A stretch of DNA of 64,000 bases from DATAOG01 sp963782885 (GCA_963782885.1 CAWALL010000016.1:62001-126000); one strand, 5' to 3'. Positions 48,923 through 58,664 are shown, counted from the first letter of the stretch. Notes: generated by a model from the letters alone, not told the origin. Numbers and translations are program-made.

Positions 48923-50113
48923 TTGAAGATCACAGCTGTGCGGGTGCGCAAGGTGCGCGGCACCATGCCGACCGACGGGCCGTTCTGGGAGGAGCGGCTG
49001 GTCAGGCCGATTGACGTCTATCCCGACTACCGCGCCGAGCAGTACCTCGGCGAGTACGGCCGCCAGATCGGCGAGCGCGGGCTCGAGATCGAGGCGTTTT
49101 TCCTCACGATCGAGACCGATGACGGCGTCAGCGGCCTGTCCGGGCCGTTCCGCGAGCCCTGCGCCCACATCGTCGCGACCCAGCTGCGGCCGATCCTGGT
49201 CGGGAAAGACCCGCTCGCCAGCGAATATCTTTGGGACGTGATGCATCGCCTCCTGGTGCACGGCCGACAGGGCGAGGCGATGTTCGCGGTCAGCGTCGTC
49301 GATTGCGCGCTCTGGGACCTGAAGGGCAAGTGGCTGGGCCAGCCGGTCTGGCGGGTCCTCGGCGGCCCCACCCGGACCGAGATCTCGGCCTACGCCAGCA
49401 TGCTCGGCTACGCGGTGCTGGACCCGGGGCGGGTGCGCGAGCGCGCGCTGATGGCCAAGGAAGAGGGCTACCGCGCGCAGAAGTGGTTCTTCCGCCATGG
49501 GCCGATGAGCGGGGCCGAGGGTCTGCGGAAGAACGTCGAGCTGGTCCGGACGCTGCGCGAGACGCTGGGCGAAGACGACCAGATCATGCTCGACTGCTGG
49601 CAGAGCTTCGATTTTCCGTACCTTCTGGCGCTCGCGGCGCGGATCGAGGAATACCGCCCGTTCTGGCTCGAGGAAACGGCGATGCCGGACCGGATCGAGA
49701 CCTATCGGCGGTTCAAGGAAAAGACGAAAATCCCGCTCGCCGGCGCCGAGCACGACTATACCCGCTGGGGCATGCTGCGCTTCGTCGAGAAGCAGGCGCT
49801 CGACATCTACCAGCCCGACCCCTACTGGTGCGGCGGCCTGTCCGAGACCCTCAAGATCGCGGCGCTGACCACGACCCATGACCTGATCTGCATCCCGCAC
49901 GGCCATTCGACGCCGGTCAACGCCACCTTCTCGGCCCTGCAGTCGCCGATCCACACGCCGTATCAGGAATTCCTGGTCAAGTGGAACGCCGTCCACCAGT
50001 TCTGGTTCGAGCAACCACTCGAGCCGCGGAACGGGGTGATCCGCCTGCCGGAGTTCCCGGGGTTGTGCCCGGCGCTCGACGAGGCCAAGATCGAGGCCAG
50101 CGAGGAGCTCTGA
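48923..50113 (+). CDS. Enolase-superfamily (mandelate racemase/muconate lactonizing) enzyme
   Basis: A 396-residue acid-sugar dehydratase-like enzyme. The N-terminal capping domain begins KITAVRVRKVRGTMPTDGPF. The barrel carries the three metal ligands in IMLDCWQSFDF, FWLEETAMPD and LAGAEHDYTRW, a catalytic-type His in CIPHGHSTPVN, and Lys near EGYRAQKWFFRHG. The family abstracts a proton alpha to a carboxylate; the substrate is unknown, though the family fits sugar-acid use. The start is TTG 48923, since the ATG at 48907 is in another frame. It is followed by a sugar-type binding protein gene, suggesting shared substrates. Confidence 0.88.
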   Translation: MKITAVRVRKVRGTMPTDGPFWEERLVRPIDVYPDYRAEQYLGEYGRQIGERGLEIEAFFLTIETDDGVSGLSGPFREPCAHIVATQLRPILVGKDPLASEYLWDVMHRLLVHGRQGEAMFAVSVVDCALWDLKGKWLGQPVWRVLGGPTRTEISAYASMLGYAVLDPGRVRERALMAKEEGYRAQKWFFRHGPMSGAEGLRKNVELVRTLRETLGEDDQIMLDCWQSFDFPYLLALAARIEEYRPFWLEETAMPDRIETYRRFKEKTKIPLAGAEHDYTRWGMLRFVEKQALDIYQPDPYWCGGLSETLKIAALTTTHDLICIPHGHSTPVNATFSALQSPIHTPYQEFLVKWNAVHQFWFEQPLEPRNGVIRLPEFPGLCPALDEAKIEASEEL

Positions 50114-50180
50114 GCCGACCGCACGGCGGGGCATCCCGATCACCGGCTCAGGTCCAAATCACCGTCATCAGGGAGACAAC

Positions 50181-51524
50181 ATGATGTTCCGATTGAACCG
50201 TCGCCGCACGTTGCAGGGCCTGGGGGCCGCGCTCGCCGGCAGCACGATGCTCGGCCGCTGGCATCCCGCCGAGGCCAAGCTCGCGGTCGCCAACCCGACC
50301 CCGCCCGACTATCCGATCGAGAAGGGCGCGAAACTGCGCGTGTTGCGGCCGTCCAAGTTTGTCCAGGGCGACGAGGACCTGTTCAACGCCAACACCAAGA
50401 ATTTCACCGATCAGACCGGCGTCGAGGTCACGGTCGACAACCAGAGCTGGGAGGATCTCAGGCCGTTGACCTCAGTCTCGGCCAACATCGGCTCCGGCCC
50501 GGACCTCGTGCTCGCCTGGCAGGAGGACCCGCAGCTGTTCTCCGACAAGCTGATCGTGCTCAACGATCTGGCCGACTACCTCGGCAAGAAGTATGGCGGC
50601 TGGTTCCCGGTCGCCGAGGTCTACGGCAAGAGTGCTCAGACCAAGGACTGGGTGGCCCTGCCGTTCGGCGGCGGCGGCGCGACGATGGTCTATCGCGGCT
50701 CCTGGCTGAAGGCGGCGGGCTTCGACGGCGTGCCCAAGGACTTTCCGGGCTTTCTCGAGCTTTGCAAGGCGCTGCAGCAGGACAAGCATCCGGCCGGCTT
50801 CGCGCTCGGCCATGCGGTCGGCGACAGCGGCTGGACCGACTGGGTGCTGTGGGGCAATGGCGGCGCCCTGATCGACGAGCAGTCGAACGTGATCCTCAAC
50901 AGCCCGGAGACGGTCAAGGCGCTGAACTACGCGGCCGAGCTCTACAAGACCTTCATCCCGGGCACGCTGTCCTGGCTCGACCCGTCCAACAACAAGGCGT
51001 TCATCGCCGGCGACCTGGGGCTGACCAGCAACGGCATCTCGATCTACTACGCCTGCAAGACCTCCAAGGACGCGAAGACCCGGGCGCTGGCCGACGACAT
51101 CCAGCACGCCTCGTTCCCGATCGGCCCGGTCGGCTTCCCGACCCAGGGCGTGCTGGTGATCAACGCGATCATCTTCAAGTACACGCCCTACCCCAATGCG
51201 GCGCGCGAGTACCTGCGCTTCATGATGGAGGAGGAGCAGTACGCCGCCTGGCAGGAGGCGAGCCTCGGCTACTGGTGCCACCCGCTCCAGGCCTACGACA
51301 AGAACCCGGTCTGGACCGAGGACCCGAAGGCCTTGCCCTATCGCGACGTGATGCGCAACGCGTTGCCGCAGAGCTACAAGGGCCCGCCGAGCGAGGCCTC
51401 GGCCGCGGTCAAGGCGGACTTCGTCACGGTCGACATGTTCCAGAGCGTCTGCGTCGGCCAGTCGACCGCCGAGGACGCCGTCGCCGAAGCCGAGCGCCGC
51501 GCCAAGCGCTACTTCCGCAGCTGA
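50181..51524 (+). CDS. Extracellular solute-binding protein (family 1), Tat-exported
   Basis: A 447-residue periplasmic binding protein of the sugar (family 1) type. The twin-arginine signal MFRLNRRRTLQGLGAALAGS precedes the mature part. Typical features are NFTDQTGVEVTVDNQSWEDL, IGSGPDLVLAWQEDPQLF, TKDWVALPFGGGGATMVYRG and FIAGDLGLTSNGISIYYACK. No permease or ATPase genes adjoin it, so it may feed a transporter encoded elsewhere. The ribosome binding site AGGGAGA is just upstream. Co-location with the enolase-superfamily gene points to a sugar acid or related ligand (inference). Confidence 0.85.
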   Translation: MMFRLNRRRTLQGLGAALAGSTMLGRWHPAEAKLAVANPTPPDYPIEKGAKLRVLRPSKFVQGDEDLFNANTKNFTDQTGVEVTVDNQSWEDLRPLTSVSANIGSGPDLVLAWQEDPQLFSDKLIVLNDLADYLGKKYGGWFPVAEVYGKSAQTKDWVALPFGGGGATMVYRGSWLKAAGFDGVPKDFPGFLELCKALQQDKHPAGFALGHAVGDSGWTDWVLWGNGGALIDEQSNVILNSPETVKALNYAAELYKTFIPGTLSWLDPSNNKAFIAGDLGLTSNGISIYYACKTSKDAKTRALADDIQHASFPIGPVGFPTQGVLVINAIIFKYTPYPNAAREYLRFMMEEEQYAAWQEASLGYWCHPLQAYDKNPVWTEDPKALPYRDVMRNALPQSYKGPPSEASAAVKADFVTVDMFQSVCVGQSTAEDAVAEAERRAKRYFRS

Positions 51525-51551
51525 CGCCGTCTCGAACGACCGGGGACCAAT

Positions 51552-51576
51552 TCGCGCGGGGCCTTGCCCCGCGCGA
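51552..51576 (+). terminator. Hairpin after the binding-protein gene
   Basis: Perfect 11-base arms TCGCGCGGGGC (51552-51562) and GCCCCGCGCGA (51566-51576) with a CTT loop, 28 bases after the binding-protein stop. Very stable but without a clear T-tract. Probably a transcription terminator or 3' mRNA stabiliser. Confidence 0.6.
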
Positions 51577-51627
51577 GTGCGCTCTGGCGGTTCGCGACAG
51601 CCGCACCGCTGCAACATCGCCGACACA

Positions 51628-52503
51628 ATGGTGGCTCGCGCCCATAAAATTCACAATCGAGCTACAGTATCGGCAATTCTGTTACTGGCTTCTGGCGTCA
51701 CCCTGTTCGGCATCATGGATGGACTGGCGAAGCTTCTCGCCGGTCAGTACTCCGTCACCCAGGTCGTGTGGGCGAGGTACGCCTTCGCCATACCGGTGAT
51801 CCTGGCGACCGCCCGGCCGGCGGCGTGGCCGGGCCTGCTCAGCTGCGAGCACCGGTCGCTCCAGGCGGTCCGGGGGCTGCTGCCGGTCCTGGCGAACGTG
51901 ACCGTGATCGTCGGAGTGAGCCTGATGCCGCTCGCGGACGCCACCGCGATCAGCTTCGCCTCGCCGTTGCTGGTGGTCGCGCTGTCGGTGCCGTTGCTGG
52001 GCGAGCGGGTGTCGGTCAACAGCTGGGTCGGGGTCGCCTGCGGGTTCGCGGGCGTCCTGCTGATCGCCCGGCCGGGCGCCGGCACGATCGCCTGGGCGGC
52101 CCTCTTTCCCCTCGGGACTGCGTTCATCTTCGCGCTCTACCAGATCCTGACCCGCCTGGTCAGCCGGAGCGACGATCCGGTCGTGACCCTCGCCTGGACC
52201 GTCGCGGTCGGGCTGGTCCTGACGACGCCGCTCCTGGCGTTTTGGTGGCACCCGGTCGGCGCGACCGACTGGCTGCTGCTGGTCCTCTCCGGGCTGCTCT
52301 TCGGCGGCGGGCAGTACCTCTTGATCCGGGCGTTCGCGCTGGCGCCGGCCGCGGTGCTCGCCCCCTTCACCTACGCCCAGATCGTCGCGGCAGTGGTCTT
52401 TGGCGCTTTGGTGTTCGGCGATCTGCCCGACCTCTGGACCACGGTCGGCACGGCGGTCGTGATCCTGGCTGGCGTCTACGTGCTTCGCCGTCAGGCGGGA
52501 TGA
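51628..52503 (+). CDS. EamA/DMT-family permease
   Basis: A 291-residue inner-membrane protein with ten predicted spans in two EamA repeats. The first repeat includes LASGVTLFGIMDGLAKLLAG and RYAFAIPVILATARP, then LADATAISFASPLLVVALSV, LLGERVSVNSWVGVACGF. The second includes TAFIFALYQILTRLVSRSDD, ALAPAAVLAPFTYAQIVAAV and VFGALVFGDLPDLWTTVGTA. This DMT group exports amino acids or other metabolites, and the substrate is unknown. ATG 51628 is preferred over GTG 51577, which falls at the end of the hairpin. It converges with the RND operon. Confidence 0.86.
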   Translation: MVARAHKIHNRATVSAILLLASGVTLFGIMDGLAKLLAGQYSVTQVVWARYAFAIPVILATARPAAWPGLLSCEHRSLQAVRGLLPVLANVTVIVGVSLMPLADATAISFASPLLVVALSVPLLGERVSVNSWVGVACGFAGVLLIARPGAGTIAWAALFPLGTAFIFALYQILTRLVSRSDDPVVTLAWTVAVGLVLTTPLLAFWWHPVGATDWLLLVLSGLLFGGGQYLLIRAFALAPAAVLAPFTYAQIVAAVVFGALVFGDLPDLWTTVGTAVVILAGVYVLRRQAG

Positions 52504-52506
52504 TGC

Positions 52507-55500
52507 CTATTCGGCGGGTGTGGCCGAGCGGGCCCGGAGCGCCTGCTCGAGCGCGCGCTCGATCGCCCCGATCGGGCGGGTGAAGCGGGCCAGCAGGTCG
52601 TAGAGCACCGGGGTCACGAACAAGGTCAGCGCCGAGGCGATGCCGAGGCCGCCGATCACGACGATCCCGATTGCGGCCCGGCTCTCGGCGCCGGCGCCGG
52701 TCGCCAGCGCCAGCGGCACCGCGCCCAGGATCGTCGAGACCACGGTCATCACGATCGGGCGCAGGCGCAGCGTCGAGGCCTCGAGGACCGCGTCCCGGAT
52801 CGAGCGGCCCTCGTCGCGCAGCTGGTTAGCGAACTCGACGATCAGGATGCCGTTCTTGGCCATCAGGCCGACCAGCAGGATGATCCCGATCTCGCTGTAG
52901 ATGTTCAGGGAGTTGCCGGTCAGCCACAGCGACAGCAGCGCGCCCGAGACCGCGAGCGGCACCGAGAGCATGATGATCAGCGGATGGATGAAGCTCTCGA
53001 ACTGGGCCGCGAGCACCAGGAACACGATCAGGAGTGCGAGCGCGAAGGTGACCGCGATGCCGCTCGAGGTTTCGAGGAACTGCTGCGACTGGCCGGAGAA
53101 GCCGAGCTTGGCCTCGGGCGGCAGGGTCTCGGCCGCGACCTCGCGCATGAAGCGGATCGCGGAGCCGAGATCGTAGCCCTCGGCGAGCGCCGCCGAAATC
53201 GTGATCGAAGGCAGGCGGTCGGAGCGTCGGAGCGAGGGCGCCGCCGCGCCCTCGTCGAGATGGACCAGCGCCGTGAGCGGCACCAGCTCCTTGCCGGTGC
53301 TCGAGCGCACGAAGATGTTGGCGAGATCGGTCGGCGTGCGCCGGTCCTCGGCGCGCGCCTGCACGATCACCGGATATTCGCGGCCGCGGTCGACATAGTC
53401 GGTGATCTCGCGCGAGGCGAGCATGGTCTGCAGGGTCTTGCCAATGGTCTCGGCGCCGATGCCGAGGTCGTCCGCCTTGTCCCGGTCGATCCGGACGTCG
53501 AACTGCGGCTGGTTCTCCTCGAAGTCGGTCTCGACGTTGAGCAGGCCCGGATTGGCCTCGGCGCGGCGCATGATCGCCTGGCTCCAGCGCTTGACGCTGT
53601 CGTAGTCCGGCCCGCCGATCACGACCTGGAGCGGCGTCCGGCTGCTGCGCAGGCCCAGGCCGGCCGGGCTCGCCGGAAACGCACGCGCTCCCGAGAGCGC
53701 CGAAATCGGGGGTATGAGCGGGCGAATGATCGCCTGCTGGTCGCGCGTGCGCTGATCCCATGGCGCCAGCCTGGCGACCACGAACGCCTGATGCGGCTGA
53801 CCGCTGCGGCCGACGATCGCGAAGATCCGCGCGACCTCGCCGCTGGCCCGCAGCGGCTGCAGGATCGCCTCGACCTTTCGGACCTGGGCGTCGGTGTAGC
53901 CGACCGTCGCACCCTGCGGCGCGGTCACCGGCACGAAGAACACGCCGCGATCCTCGGTCGGCACCAACTCCTGCGGCAGCGCCCGGTAAAGGCCATAGGA
54001 GGCGCCGGCCATCAGCGTGGCCGCCAGCAGCACCAGGAGCGGCGCGGCGAGAGCGCGCTCGAGCAGCGCCCGGTAGCCGCGGGTCGCGAGCCTGAGCCCG
54101 TGCTCGATCAGGCGGCCGATGGCGCCGCGGCCCTCGGCGCCCTTGAGGAGCTTGGTGCAGAGCGCCGGACACAGCGTCAGCGCAACCACCATCGAGATCA
54201 GGACCGCGACCCCGAGCACGAAGCCGAACTCGGTGAACAGCCGGCCCGCCTGGCCTTGGAGGAACGAGATCGGCACGAACACCGCGATCAGGGTCAAGGA
54301 GGTCGCGATCACCGCGAAGGTCACCTGACGGGCGCCGAGCACGCCTGCGACCAGCGGGCTCTCGCCGAGCTCGATCCGGCGCTGAATGTTCTCGAGCACC
54401 ACGATCGCATCGTCGACCACGATGCCGATCGCAAGAATCAGGGCCAGCAGGGTCAGTACGTTGATCGAGAAGCCGAGCGCGTAGATGCCGATGAACGCGC
54501 CGATCACGGCGACCGGGATCGTGACCGCCGGCACCAGCGTCGCGCGTGCCGAGGCGAGGAACGCGAAGATCACCAGCACCACCAGCACGACCGCGATCCC
54601 GAGCGCGCGCAGCACCTCGTGGATCGACTGGTTGATGAAGACCGCGTCGTCTGAGCCGATCTCGATGTCCATGCCTTCGGGCAGGGTCGGACGGATCAGA
54701 TCGAGCTGGGCGCGCACGCGATTCGAGATCGCGATCGTGTTGGCCTGCGACTGCCGGAGCACGGCTACGCCGACCGCCTCGCGCCCGTCCGAGCGGACCA
54801 TTGTCTGGTCGTCCTCGGCGCCGCGCACGACCGTGGCGATGTCGCCGAGCCGGACCGGGTAACCGTCGATCCGCTCGAGCACGATGTTCGCGAACTGACT
54901 GGGGGTCGAGAGCCGCGTGTCGGAGCGGACCGTGAACTGGCGGAGCCTCGACTTGAGCTCGCCGGCCGGCAGCTCGACGTTGTTGCGTTCGAGCGCGCTC
55001 TCGACGTCGTCGACCGTGAGGTTGCGCGCCGCCATCGCCCGCCGGTCGAGCCAGATCCGGATCGCGTAGCGCCGCTCACCGTAGATCTGAACCTGGGCGA
55101 CGCCATCGAGGGTCGCCAGCCGGTCCACGAGAAAGCGCTCGGCGTAGTCGGTGATCTCGGCCGGGGTCATCCGATCGCTGGTGATCGCGATCCGCATCAC
55201 CGGGTCGGAATTGCTGTCGTTCTTGGTGATCCGCGTCTCGTCGACCTCATTGGGCAGCTTGGTGCGCACCCTGGCGACCGCATCGCGCACGTCGTTGGCG
55301 GCCTCGTCGATGTTGCGGCCCGGCTCGAACTCGATCACGGTGCGGGCGCCGCCGCGCTGGCTCGTGGAGGTGATGGTCTTGACCCCGGCGATGCCGGCAA
55401 TGACGCCCTCGATCGGCGCGGTGATGTCGGTGTCGACGATCTCGGGCGCGGCGCCGGTATAGTCCGTGCTCACGCTGATGATCGGCGCATCGACGTCGGG

Positions 55501-55611
55501 CAGCTCGCGGATCGGCAGGCGCAGCAGCGAGGCGACCCCCAGCACCACGATCAGCATGCTGAGCACGGCCGCGAACACCGGCCGCTTGATGCAGAAGTCG
55601 GACAGGCTCAT
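52507..55611 (-). CDS. RND-family efflux pump inner-membrane transporter
   Basis: A 1034-residue AcrB/MdtB-like proton-driven exporter with 12 spans. It begins FCIKRPVFAAVLSMLIVVLG. The transmembrane-4 motif with the paired Asp is ALILAIGIVVDDAIVVLENI. Porter-domain features include LRLPIRELPDVDAPIISVST and VPTEDRGVFFVPVTAPQGAT. The C-terminal half includes SEIGIILLVGLMAKNGILIV. It forms a tripartite pump with the adaptor encoded just upstream (its ATG overlaps the adaptor stop) and an outer-membrane channel that is not in the window. Confidence 0.93.
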   Translation of the reverse strand: MSLSDFCIKRPVFAAVLSMLIVVLGVASLLRLPIRELPDVDAPIISVSTDYTGAAPEIVDTDITAPIEGVIAGIAGVKTITSTSQRGGARTVIEFEPGRNIDEAANDVRDAVARVRTKLPNEVDETRITKNDSNSDPVMRIAITSDRMTPAEITDYAERFLVDRLATLDGVAQVQIYGERRYAIRIWLDRRAMAARNLTVDDVESALERNNVELPAGELKSRLRQFTVRSDTRLSTPSQFANIVLERIDGYPVRLGDIATVVRGAEDDQTMVRSDGREAVGVAVLRQSQANTIAISNRVRAQLDLIRPTLPEGMDIEIGSDDAVFINQSIHEVLRALGIAVVLVVLVIFAFLASARATLVPAVTIPVAVIGAFIGIYALGFSINVLTLLALILAIGIVVDDAIVVLENIQRRIELGESPLVAGVLGARQVTFAVIATSLTLIAVFVPISFLQGQAGRLFTEFGFVLGVAVLISMVVALTLCPALCTKLLKGAEGRGAIGRLIEHGLRLATRGYRALLERALAAPLLVLLAATLMAGASYGLYRALPQELVPTEDRGVFFVPVTAPQGATVGYTDAQVRKVEAILQPLRASGEVARIFAIVGRSGQPHQAFVVARLAPWDQRTRDQQAIIRPLIPPISALSGARAFPASPAGLGLRSSRTPLQVVIGGPDYDSVKRWSQAIMRRAEANPGLLNVETDFEENQPQFDVRIDRDKADDLGIGAETIGKTLQTMLASREITDYVDRGREYPVIVQARAEDRRTPTDLANIFVRSSTGKELVPLTALVHLDEGAAAPSLRRSDRLPSITISAALAEGYDLGSAIRFMREVAAETLPPEAKLGFSGQSQQFLETSSGIAVTFALALLIVFLVLAAQFESFIHPLIIMLSVPLAVSGALLSLWLTGNSLNIYSEIGIILLVGLMAKNGILIVEFANQLRDEGRSIRDAVLEASTLRLRPIVMTVVSTILGAVPLALATGAGAESRAAIGIVVIGGLGIASALTLFVTPVLYDLLARFTRPIGAIERALEQALRARSATPAE

Positions 55612-56708
55612 CGGTTGCTCGCGGCCCCGCCGGCAGGTGCCGCCGCGGCGCCGCCGGCAACCTCGACGGCGACCCCGTCGCGCAGGCGCTGCAGGCCGCT
55701 CTCGATCACGACGTCGCCGGCCGCGAGCCCGTCCAGCACCTCGACCGCACCGGCTTCGCGCTGCCCGAGCCGCACCTGCCGCCGCGCCACCTGCGCGCCC
55801 TGCAGCTCGAACACGTAGGTGCTGTCGCCCTCGGCCAGCACCGCCTGCTCCGGGATCAGCACCGCCGGCCGCTCCTCGACCACCACGGTCACGTGCATGA
55901 ACATCCCGGCCGGCAGCGCCAGATCGGGGTTGGGGAGCACCGCCCGCACCCGGAACGCGCGCGAGACCTCGCCGACCCGGGTGTCGATCGTGGCGATCCG
56001 GCCCTCGAAGGTCCGGCCGGGGAACGCGGCGCTGGTGGCGACCACCGGCTGGCCGCGGCGCACCCGGCCGAAGTAGACCTCCGGCACGCTGAACTCGACC
56101 TCGAGCTCGGCCAGATCGTCGAGCGTGGTCAGAACGGTGTCGTTGTCGACCCGTGCGCCGACGTCGACCCGGCGCATCCCGACCACGCCCGCGAACGGGG
56201 CCCGGACCGTGCGATCGGCGAGCTGCTTCTCGGCCGCGTCGAGCCGGGCCTGGGCGCCATCGAAGGTCGCCTGCAGCTCGTCGACGGTCGCCTGCGCGAC
56301 CGTGTTGTTGGCCCGGAGCTTCTGGGCGCGCTCGAGCGCGAGCTGGGCTTCGCGGAGCGACGCCCTGGCCTCGGCGACTGCCGCCTGCTCCATCCGGTCG
56401 TCGAGCCGGACCAGGACCGCGCCGGCCTCGACCTGCTGACCGGGTCGCAGGTCGATCTCGGCGACCCGGCCGGCGCTGAGCGCGACGACGTCGATCGCCT
56501 GGCGGGCAAGGGTGTTGCCGACCGCCTCGATGCGATCGCGCATGGTCCCGGCGGCGGCGGTGGTGACCTCCACCGGCACGGCGCTCGGGCCGCGGCCGAC
56601 CGCGGCCGCCGCCTCGCCGTCGACCGCCATCCGGTGATAGGCGAAGCCGGCGGCGCCGACGATCAGCAGCAGGATGCCGCCGATCACGAGCTGCTTGCCT
56701 AGCGACAC
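55608..56708 (-). CDS. RND efflux periplasmic adaptor
   Basis: A 366-residue HlyD/MexE-type membrane-fusion protein. An N-terminal anchor (GKQLVIGGILLLIVGAAGFA) is followed by half-lipoyl motifs IDVVALSAGRVAEIDLRPGQ and TVRAPFAGVVGMRRVDVGAR, a coiled-coil hairpin between them (ASLREAQLALERAQKLRANN) and a beta-barrel region ending in a Gly/Ala-rich tail. It links the RND transporter to an outer-membrane channel. It overlaps the transporter gene by four bases. The 56709-56819 gap holds no gene. Confidence 0.92.
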   Translation of the reverse strand: MSLGKQLVIGGILLLIVGAAGFAYHRMAVDGEAAAAVGRGPSAVPVEVTTAAAGTMRDRIEAVGNTLARQAIDVVALSAGRVAEIDLRPGQQVEAGAVLVRLDDRMEQAAVAEARASLREAQLALERAQKLRANNTVAQATVDELQATFDGAQARLDAAEKQLADRTVRAPFAGVVGMRRVDVGARVDNDTVLTTLDDLAELEVEFSVPEVYFGRVRRGQPVVATSAAFPGRTFEGRIATIDTRVGEVSRAFRVRAVLPNPDLALPAGMFMHVTVVVEERPAVLIPEQAVLAEGDSTYVFELQGAQVARRQVRLGQREAGAVEVLDGLAAGDVVIESGLQRLRDGVAVEVAGGAAAAPAGGAASNR

Positions 56709-56819
56709 CGCCTCACTCCTGGCGCCCGGGGGACGAGAACCGGCCCGCAGAGTCCGCCGTCGCGGTTAACAAAGCATCGCGCGCGACCGCGGTCCACGAT
56801 GGTCGTCCGGGCGCTTATC

Positions 56820-57785
56820 CTAGCCCGCATCGGTGCGGATCACCATCAGCCGGTCGATGCCCGATTCCGGCGCGAAAACCGCGCCCGGGCGGCCGTTGAT
56901 CTGGCGCACCTCGGCGTCGGACGCGCTGCCCGGGAAGCTCGTGAAAGTTTCGGTCGCCGGGTCGAAGCGGAGCACCGCATTGGCGCCGAAGTCGCTGAGC
57001 CAGACCTTGTCCTGGTCGTCGACATAGACGCCGTAGGCGTGGGGCGACTCGCCGGGCAGGCGCCAGCTCCGCCAGGCCCCGGTCGAGGGCGTGTAGCGGC
57101 TAACCTGGCCCGCGTTCCACTCGCTGACCCAGATCTGGCCCTTGGAATCCGACCACAGCCGCCTCGCCCCCTGGCGCGGCGTCGGTGGCTGGATCACGGT
57201 CGCCTCGCCGGTCCTGGTGTCGACCTGGCCGACGTAGCTGCCGGCGAGCGAGGCGTAGTAGATCTCGCCCGCCGGCGTCGCGGTGATGCCGTAGGGCCCC
57301 CGCCCCTTGGGGGCATCGAACACCTGGACTTTGCCGGTCGCCGGATCGAGCCGGCCGTAGACCCCGCTCTGGCCGGTGAACCAGAGGCTGCCGGCGCCAT
57401 CGAACGCGGCGGTGTTGAGGTTGGCGTAGGCGGCGTCCGCAGGCAGCGGATAGACGGTCACCTTGCGCGCGCCGGGATCGAAGCTCACGATCGCATTCTG
57501 GCCGCCGTCGGTGATCCAGGCCTTGCCGTCGGGACCCTGGATCACGCCATGTGGTGCCGAGCCGGGCCCAAGCGGCACCTGCTCGACCTTGCCGGTCGCC
57601 GGATCGAGAATGCCGAGCGCGCCCTGGGCCTGCGCCGTGTACCAGATCTTGCCGTCGGGTGCTGGCGCCGCGTCGTGCGGATGGGCGCCTTCGGGCAGAT
57701 CGAAGACCTGCACCTTGTCCTCGGCCAGCGCCGGCGCAGCGGCGAGGGCCGCGATCAGCAGACCGGTCCAGATCCAGCTTTGCAT
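56820..57785 (-). CDS. Vgb-like (streptogramin lyase-type) beta-propeller protein
   Basis: A 321-residue secreted protein with a signal peptide (TGLLIAALAAAPALAED) and about six to seven propeller blades of the Vgb pattern, such as PHDAAPAPDGKIWYTAQAQG, PHGVIQGPDGKAWITDGGQN, PYGITATPAGEIYYASLAGS and AYGVYVDDQDKVWLSDFGAN. True Vgb lyases are cytoplasmic and inactivate streptogramins; exported relatives are of unknown function and common in soil bacteria, so resistance should not be assumed. It is co-directional with the hydrolase gene upstream. Confidence 0.82.
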   Translation of the reverse strand: MQSWIWTGLLIAALAAAPALAEDKVQVFDLPEGAHPHDAAPAPDGKIWYTAQAQGALGILDPATGKVEQVPLGPGSAPHGVIQGPDGKAWITDGGQNAIVSFDPGARKVTVYPLPADAAYANLNTAAFDGAGSLWFTGQSGVYGRLDPATGKVQVFDAPKGRGPYGITATPAGEIYYASLAGSYVGQVDTRTGEATVIQPPTPRQGARRLWSDSKGQIWVSEWNAGQVSRYTPSTGAWRSWRLPGESPHAYGVYVDDQDKVWLSDFGANAVLRFDPATETFTSFPGSASDAEVRQINGRPGAVFAPESGIDRLMVIRTDAG

Positions 57786-57800
57786 GGTCGTGCTCCCGGT

Positions 57801-58664
57801 TCAGCCCGTGAGGTGCCGCTTCAGGAAATCGATCGTGCGTGACCAGGCGAGTTCGGCCGCGGCCTTGTCGTAGCGGGCGGCGTTGGTGTCGTTGTTGAAG
57901 GCGTGGTTGACGCCTTCGTACATGTAGATCGTGTAGTCGACCTGGTTGGCCTCGAGCGCCTTCCTGTAGTCGTCGATGCCGGCGTCGATGCGCTGATCCA
58001 GCCCGGCGTAGTGCAGCAGCAGCGGCGCCTTGATCTTGGCGACCTGCTCGGCGTCGGGCTGACGGCCGTAGAACGAGACCACGGCGTCGACCTCGGGCGA
58101 GTTGACCGCGACCTGGTTGGCGAGGCCGCCGCCCCAGCAGAAGCCGATCACGCCGACCTTGCCGGTAGTCCGGTCGTCGGCCGCGAGAAACGCGACCGCG
58201 GCGACCGCATTGGCGACGTTGTCCGCCGGATCGACCCGGGTGATGATCCGGCGCGCCTCGTCCTCGTCCGCGGGCGTGCCGCCGATCGGCGACAGGAAAT
58301 CGGGGGCGAGCGCTATGAAGCCCTCGAGCGCCGTGCGCCGCGCCACGTCCTCCATATGGGGATTGAGGCCGCGGTTCTCGTGGATCACGACGACGCCCGG
58401 CAGCTTGCCGCTCGCATCCGCCGGCTGCGCGAGATAGGCCTTCACCGCGCCGCCGGCGCCGGGATAGGTGATCCGCTCGGTCTTGAGGCGGGCGTCCTCC
58501 GGAGCGACGATCGCCGCGTTGGCGTAGTTGCAGCGCAGCAGCGGCAGCAGCGCGGATGCCGCCACCGTGCCGCCCGCGAGCACCGCGAGCCGGTCCATGA
58601 ACACCCGCCGGTCGAGCCGCGCGTGCGTATAATCGTCGTACAGATCGATGATGTCCTGGCGCAT
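57801..58664 (-). CDS. Dienelactone hydrolase family protein, probably Tat-exported
   Basis: A 287-residue alpha/beta hydrolase. A twin-arginine-like leader (LDRRVFMDRLAVLAGGTVAA) precedes the catalytic domain. The nucleophile is Cys in KVGVIGFCWGGGLANQVAV, the family Glu is in VVIHENRGLNPHMEDVARR, and the His is in YEGVNHAFNNDTN. Carboxymethylenebutenolidase-like enzymes open lactones in chloro-aromatic breakdown, but exported YghX-type members have unknown substrates. ATG 58664 follows GGGAGG by six bases, so the longer open frame to 58829 is ignored. Confidence 0.86.
   Translation of the reverse strand: MRQDIIDLYDDYTHARLDRRVFMDRLAVLAGGTVAASALLPLLRCNYANAAIVAPEDARLKTERITYPGAGGAVKAYLAQPADASGKLPGVVVIHENRGLNPHMEDVARRTALEGFIALAPDFLSPIGGTPADEDEARRIITRVDPADNVANAVAAVAFLAADDRTTGKVGVIGFCWGGGLANQVAVNSPEVDAVVSFYGRQPDAEQVAKIKAPLLLHYAGLDQRIDAGIDDYRKALEANQVDYTIYMYEGVNHAFNNDTNAARYDKAAAELAWSRTIDFLKRHLTG

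Noticed and set aside
56820..57785. Streptogramin (virginiamycin B) resistance gene
   Set aside because: The protein has a Vgb-like propeller but a signal peptide, whereas resistance lyases act in the cytoplasm. Similarity alone does not support a resistance call.
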